Of a DNA stretch of 64,000 nt, positions 60,479 to 64,000 are shown one piece after another. Position 1 is the stretch's first letter. Each line of letters begins with the position of its first letter. A program made the translations under genes and the position numbers. The stretch is from Parvularcula dongshanensis (lineage in GTDB: Bacteria > Pseudomonadota > Alphaproteobacteria > Caulobacterales > Parvularculaceae), in assembly GCF_014199615.1 (NCBI RefSeq), contig NZ_JACHOB010000001.1:434001-498000 (forward strand), in the 5' to 3' direction. Below the pieces are notes generated by a model. That model was given only the letters and a program-made list of their open reading frames with translations, did no database searches and was not told the origin of the DNA.

Positions 60479-62333
60479 CGCCTTCTTGGGCAAGCCCGCG
60501 CGCGGCGTACGCACGCCGCGCCTGCGGCGGCTTCGGCGCGTCGCGGCGGCGGAGGCCGCGCAGAGCAAGAAGGACCGCTACTCCGCGCTGACGGGGCCGT
60601 TCCGGGACCGCGACGGCCGGTTGCCCGTCAGCCGGTTGGCGGTCACGATCCTCGCCGCGAACCTCGTCGGCCTGCTCATCCTCATGCTCGGCTCGGTCGG
60701 GTTCAATCAGTACCGCGACGGCCTCATCGCCGCGAAGCTCGAGGGCGTGCGCGGCCAGGCGCAGATGCTGGCGGGCGTTCTGGCGACCATCGCCGGAGAG
60801 GAAGCGCAGTGCGACATCGCGATCGACGCCGAGGCGAGCCTTTGCGAGCTGAACCTCGACGACGCGGCTGTCGACACGGTCTTCACGCGCCTCTTCGACG
60901 GGTTCGAGGGACGGGTGCGGATCTTCGAGCTGCCCGAAGGGTATGAGGGCGCGCCGATCGCCGACGCGACCGACTTCCTCCTCGAGGACAAGGTGCTGCG
61001 GGCGGACACGGTGGACGCGGCCGCCCTGCCCGACATCGAGGAGGCCCAGCCCAAGGGGCCGCTCGGCCGGATCGAAGAAGGGCTCGGCCGCCTGCTGGTC
61101 GAGGGCATCCTGGAGCCCGGCTTCCGCCAGGCGGCGCGGGCCCGGACGCTGGAGGCCGAGCTGTCCGAAGCCTTCGCGGCGTCGGGGCGGACGGGCGAGA
61201 CCGGCGCCGCCTCGGTCCGCTACGACGAGGAGGGCGAGATCGTCGCCTCGGTGACCGTGCCGATCCGCCGTGTGCAGGCGACCTACGGCGTCGTCACGGC
61301 CGAGATCGGCGGCATCGAGGAGGTCATTCAGCAGGCCCGCGCCGACGTCCTGCCCTTCTTCCTCCTCGCGCTGACCGCCTCGCTCGCCTCGGCGCTGTTC
61401 CTGACCGCCGCGATCGCACGGCCCATCCGAAGGCTCGCCACCGCCGCCGACAAGGTCCGCGACGGCATCGCCGTCGCCGGCCGCGTGCGCATTCCGGACT
61501 TCGGCCGGCGCAAGGACGAGATCGGCGAGCTGTCGACCTCGCTACGCTCGATGACCCAGGCGATCTACGAGCGGATCGAGGCGATCGACCACTTCGCGGC
61601 CGACGTCTCGCACGAGCTCAAGAACCCTCTCACCTCGATCCGCTCGGCGGTCGAGACGCTCGACATCGCCAAGACAGACCAGCAGCGCGACAGGCTCTTG
61701 AAGGTGGTCAAGCAGGACGTCGCCCGGATGGACCGTTTGATCACGGACATCTCGAACGCGTCGCGCCTCGACGCGGAGCTCGCGCGGGAGACGCGCGAGG
61801 TCGTCGACCTCCTCAAGCTCCTGCGCGACATCGTCGAGCTCTACGGGACGACCGCGAAGCCCGGCGCGCCGACGGTCCGCCTTCTGGGCCGCACGGGCGC
61901 CCAGCCCCTCTACGTCTTCGGCAGCCCCTCGGCGCTCGGACAGGTGTTCCGCAACCTGATCGACAACGCCCTGAGCTTCAGCCCCCAAGGCGGGGTCGTC
62001 CGCGTGACCTTGGGCGTCGAGCGCGCGGCGGAGGGACCCGTCCTCAAGGTCCAGGTCGCCGACGACGGCCCCGGCATTCCCGACGGCAACCTCGAGACGA
62101 TCTTCAAGCGCTTCTACACCGAGCGCCCCGCAGGCGCCGACTTCGGCAACAACTCGGGCCTGGGCCTCGCCATCTGCCGGCAGATCGTCGAGAGCCATGG
62201 CGGGCGGATCTGGGCCGAGAACCGGATGAACGCGGAGCGCTCGGCGCGGATCGGCGCGATGTTCACCGTGCTGCTGCCGCTGCGGCGATCCGGCCAGGGC
62301 CGCAGGGCCGGCGCCGAGCAGGAAGCCGCGTGA
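60450..62333 (+). CDS. chvG: sensor histidine kinase ChvG
   Basis: 627 aa if started at GTG 60450 (29-bp overlap with chvI); TTG 60486 just after the chvI stop, with AAGGAG 13 nt before it, is equally possible. Basic cytoplasmic N-terminus, membrane helix ([20 protein letters not shown]), ~200-residue periplasmic sensor with two Cys ([13 protein letters not shown]), second helix ([19 protein letters not shown]), HAMP, HisKA ([20 protein letters not shown], phospho-His about 389), HATPase ([24 protein letters not shown]). Pairs with ChvI. Confidence 0.92.
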   Translation: MSGTSTRSSDAFLGKPARGVRTPRLRRLRRVAAAEAAQSKKDRYSALTGPFRDRDGRLPVSRLAVTILAANLVGLLILMLGSVGFNQYRDGLIAAKLEGVRGQAQMLAGVLATIAGEEAQCDIAIDAEASLCELNLDDAAVDTVFTRLFDGFEGRVRIFELPEGYEGAPIADATDFLLEDKVLRADTVDAAALPDIEEAQPKGPLGRIEEGLGRLLVEGILEPGFRQAARARTLEAELSEAFAASGRTGETGAASVRYDEEGEIVASVTVPIRRVQATYGVVTAEIGGIEEVIQQARADVLPFFLLALTASLASALFLTAAIARPIRRLATAADKVRDGIAVAGRVRIPDFGRRKDEIGELSTSLRSMTQAIYERIEAIDHFAADVSHELKNPLTSIRSAVETLDIAKTDQQRDRLLKVVKQDVARMDRLITDISNASRLDAELARETREVVDLLKLLRDIVELYGTTAKPGAPTVRLLGRTGAQPLYVFGSPSALGQVFRNLIDNALSFSPQGGVVRVTLGVERAAEGPVLKVQVADDGPGIPDGNLETIFKRFYTERPAGADFGNNSGLGLAICRQIVESHGGRIWAENRMNAERSARIGAMFTVLLPLRRSGQGRRAGAEQEAA

Positions 62334-62830
62334 GGAACGAGGCGCGCGCCCTGCCCGGCACGGCCGTCGCGCTCGCCCTGAAAGACAGAAGCTCCCTACG
62401 CGGCGTCCTCGTCACCGGCGCGCCCGGTTCGGGGAAGACGCGTCTCGCCCTCGAGCTGATCGAAGGCTGCCGCTGGGGGCGGAGCCGCCTGATCTCGGAC
62501 GACGTCGTCACGGCGTGGGCCGAGGACGGGCGGATCGTCGCCGACGCGCCCGAGCGCCTTTGCGGCCTCGTCGAGCTGCGCGGGACGGGCCTCGCCCGGA
62601 TCGAGCCATCGGGACCGACGCCGCTCTTCGCGGTGATCGCGCTCGAGGATCGAGGGCGCCTGCCGCCCGAGCGCCGGGTCCATCCCCTCGGCCCGGACGG
62701 CCCCGCCCTGCCGCTCTTCGCCTGGCAGGGGCGGGCGGCGGGCCTTCTGACCTTCCTCCGTTCGGTCGCGTCTGGACATTCGGCGACGGCTGGGCACGAT
62801 GCCGTCTCGCCAGGAACAGGAACCCCATGA
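62330..62830 (+). CDS. hprK: short HPr kinase/phosphorylase
   Basis: 166 aa from GTG 62330, overlapping chvG by 4 bp. Only the catalytic C-terminal half of HprK is present, the normal alphaproteobacterial form: P-loop VTGAPGSGKTRLALELIEG (about residues 27-45) and the following LISDDVVTAW. Expected to phosphorylate HPr on Ser; HPr is encoded two genes on. The last ~25 residues are low-complexity and may be dispensable. Confidence 0.88.
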   Translation: MRNEARALPGTAVALALKDRSSLRGVLVTGAPGSGKTRLALELIEGCRWGRSRLISDDVVTAWAEDGRIVADAPERLCGLVELRGTGLARIEPSGPTPLFAVIALEDRGRLPPERRVHPLGPDGPALPLFAWQGRAAGLLTFLRSVASGHSATAGHDAVSPGTGTP

Positions 62831-63246
62831 TCGGAATCGTCGTCGTCAGTCACGGCAACCTCGCGCGGGAGCTGATCGCCGCGGCGGAGCACGTGGTCGG
62901 TCCGCAGCCCGGCATGGAGGCGGTCTGCATCGGACCGGACGACGACATGGAGCAGCGGCGCGCCGACATCTCGGAGGCCGCGCGCCGCGTCGGCGGCGAG
63001 GACGGGGCGGTGATCCTGACCGACATGTTCGGCGGCACGCCCTCCAACCTCGCCATCGCGGTGATGGAGAAGGCCCGCTCCGAGGTGATCGCGGGCGTCA
63101 ACCTACCCATGCTGATCCGCGTCGCGCCCGAGAGCTTCCGTCGGACGGCGGACGTTCAGGCCGCCGCCGCCGCCGCGCACGAGGCGGGCCGGAAGTACGT
63201 CAACGTCGCGTCCTGGGTGCTGTCGGGGCGGCAGGAAAGCGCGTGA
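62827..63246 (+). CDS. mannose-type PTS EIIA component
   Basis: 139 aa from ATG 62827, 4-bp overlap with hprK. IGIVVVSHGNLARELIAAAE has the phospho-His at residue 9; VILTDMFGGTPSNLAIAV is the EIIA-Man active-site floor. No EIIB/C/D sugar permease is encoded, so it is a regulatory PTS branch with HPr rather than a sugar importer. Confidence 0.93.
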   Translation: MIGIVVVSHGNLARELIAAAEHVVGPQPGMEAVCIGPDDDMEQRRADISEAARRVGGEDGAVILTDMFGGTPSNLAIAVMEKARSEVIAGVNLPMLIRVAPESFRRTADVQAAAAAAHEAGRKYVNVASWVLSGRQESA

Positions 63247-63515
63247 CCGCCGAGGGCCGGGTCACGGTCTGCAACCGCAAGGGCCTTCACGCGCGCGCCG
63301 CCGCCAAGTTCTGTACCTTGGCGGCAGGGTTCGACGCCGCGACCACGGTGACCAAAGATCAGACCACGGTCGGCGGCGCCTCGTTGATGGCGCTCCTGAT
63401 GCTGGGCGCCGCCAAGGGCTCGGAACTCACGATCCGTGCGGAAGGGCCCGAGGCCGACGAGGCCGTCGCCGCCCTGACCGATCTGGTCGAGGCGCGCTTC
63501 GGCGAGGAGGACTGA
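63243..63515 (+). CDS. ptsH: phosphocarrier protein HPr
   Basis: 90 aa from GTG 63243, 4-bp overlap with the EIIA gene. VCNRKGLHARAAAKF bears the active His (about residue 16), and GASLMALLML the regulatory Ser (about 47) targeted by HprK. Last gene of chvI-chvG-hprK-EIIA-ptsH. The PTS EI (ptsI/ptsP) is not in the window. Confidence 0.95.
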   Translation: MTAEGRVTVCNRKGLHARAAAKFCTLAAGFDAATTVTKDQTTVGGASLMALLMLGAAKGSELTIRAEGPEADEAVAALTDLVEARFGEED

Positions 63516-63544
63516 CCCCGCCGAGGCGCGTTCGCGGCGGGGTC
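63514..63544. terminator. hairpin between ptsH and the convergent amidohydrolase
   Basis: GACCCCGCCG (63514-63523) pairs with CGGCGGGGTC (63535-63544), loop 11 nt. No T-run follows, so termination strength is uncertain, but it lies exactly between convergent genes. Confidence 0.5.
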
Positions 63545-63546
63545 CG

Positions 63547-64000
63547 TCAGTCCCGATAGGCGAAGGGCCGGTCCCCGCGCGTCAGGTCCCGGTAGCGCTC
63601 GGTGAGGGCCTTCTGACGGTTCTCGAGGCTCATCTCTTCGCCGTCGATGAAGACCGCGACGGGGTTGCTCGTGACCTCGAGCGGATCGCCGTCCCAGACG
63701 ACGAGGTCGGCCGTCCGTCCCGGCCCGATCAGACCGAAGCGGTCGTCCTGGCCCCAGATGCGGGCGGGACCCATCGTGATCGCCGAGAGCGCCCCGTTAT
63801 AGGACATCCCGTTCGCGACCGCGTTGCCCGCGAGCTGGGTCAAGAGGCCGAGATTGTGCGTGTAGGCGATGTCGTCGTCGTAGAAGGCCACGGTCACGCC
63901 CGCCGCCTCCAGGATCGCCGGCGCCTCGAGCGTCGCGCCGAGCTGCTCGAACTGGTAGGGCAGGTTCTTCACCGGGTCGACGACGACCGGCACGCCCGCC
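63547..64000 (-). CDS. amidohydrolase family protein, C-terminal part (cut by window edge)
   Basis: About 150 C-terminal residues are visible; the frame continues past the right edge, and an apparent start at 63993 is internal. TVAFYDDDIAYTHNLGLLTQ, LSAITMGPARIWGQDDRFGL and GPGRTADLVVWDGDPLEVTS are the end of an imidazolonepropionase-like amidohydrolase (C-terminal composite domain). Substrate unknown. A paralogue-type exported hydrolase lies at 17326-18948. Confidence 0.82.
   Translation of the reverse strand, partial: AGVPVVVDPVKNLPYQFEQLGATLEAPAILEAAGVTVAFYDDDIAYTHNLGLLTQLAGNAVANGMSYNGALSAITMGPARIWGQDDRFGLIGPGRTADLVVWDGDPLEVTSNPVAVFIDGEEMSLENRQKALTERYRDLTRGDRPFAYRD

Noticed and set aside
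1-64000. CRISPR arrays and insertion sequences
   Set aside because: No regularly spaced direct repeats of CRISPR length and no transposase or terminal inverted repeats were seen.

Overview
The window is a high-GC chromosome segment of an alphaproteobacterium. The markers are GcrA (cell-cycle regulator), a ChvI-ChvG / short HprK / EIIA-Man / HPr cluster, COQ9 next to rpsU, entericidin, pirin, DUF1036 and DUF4169 proteins. A VPLPG-type C-terminal sorting signal, a SCPU-like pilin locus and a DnaA-box cluster upstream of gcrA suggest a marine Caulobacterales/Parvularculales-like lineage; the genus cannot be fixed from the sequence alone.

Layout. 0.3-7.5 kb: envelope genes (MotA/ExbB-OmpA pair, GT2, murJ, VPLPG secreted protein, galU, YbaY lipoprotein). 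7.6-7.8 kb: a compact structured transcript with a 25-codon GTG-start ORF. 7.9-20 kb: gcrA with DnaA boxes, ABC-2 permease, hslO, two hydrolases, COQ9, rpsU (apparent ATC start), entericidin, pirin, rpsA, cmk, an exported amidohydrolase, and a membrane protein/winged-helix regulator pair. 20-27 kb: nudC, a 1088-aa glucokinase-like/hybrid histidine kinase fusion, and a tightly overlapping queF-PPIase-Nudix-cysE operon. 27.2-29.2 kb: tRNA-Phe followed by integrase and winged-helix remnants and two AT-richer unknown genes, which looks like a decayed island. 29.4-33 kb: a second hybrid kinase and a TonB receptor.

33.16-41.48 kb is an integrated element of about 8.28 kb in tRNA-Arg(CCG), bounded by a perfect 50-bp duplication of the tRNA 3' half. 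It carries a tyrosine integrase, a three-gene operon (DNA methyltransferase, AAA ATPase with a large N-terminal extension, HNH nuclease), a Rep_trans-like initiator with 12-bp internal repeats, a DUF736-like protein, a hairpin cluster that could be an origin, an AlpA/Xis-like regulator and one unknown gene. The cargo looks like an anti-phage or restriction-like system related to Septu (PtuAB) but with its own methylase.

41.6-64 kb returns to core chromosome: rsmB, a SCPU/chaperone-like locus, a PhoR-like kinase, pyk-eda (Entner-Doudoroff end), trpS, pheA, cytochrome c, NlpC/P60-MarR, dapD-nucleotidase-DUF1036, a SAM methyltransferase, SIR2, PCD, PAP2, then chvI-chvG-hprK-EIIA-HPr and a truncated amidohydrolase at the right edge. 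The strongest leads are the methylase-ATPase-HNH operon on the tRNA-Arg island, and the glucokinase-fold histidine kinase that keeps sugar-binding residues but has lost the phosphate-binding motif.
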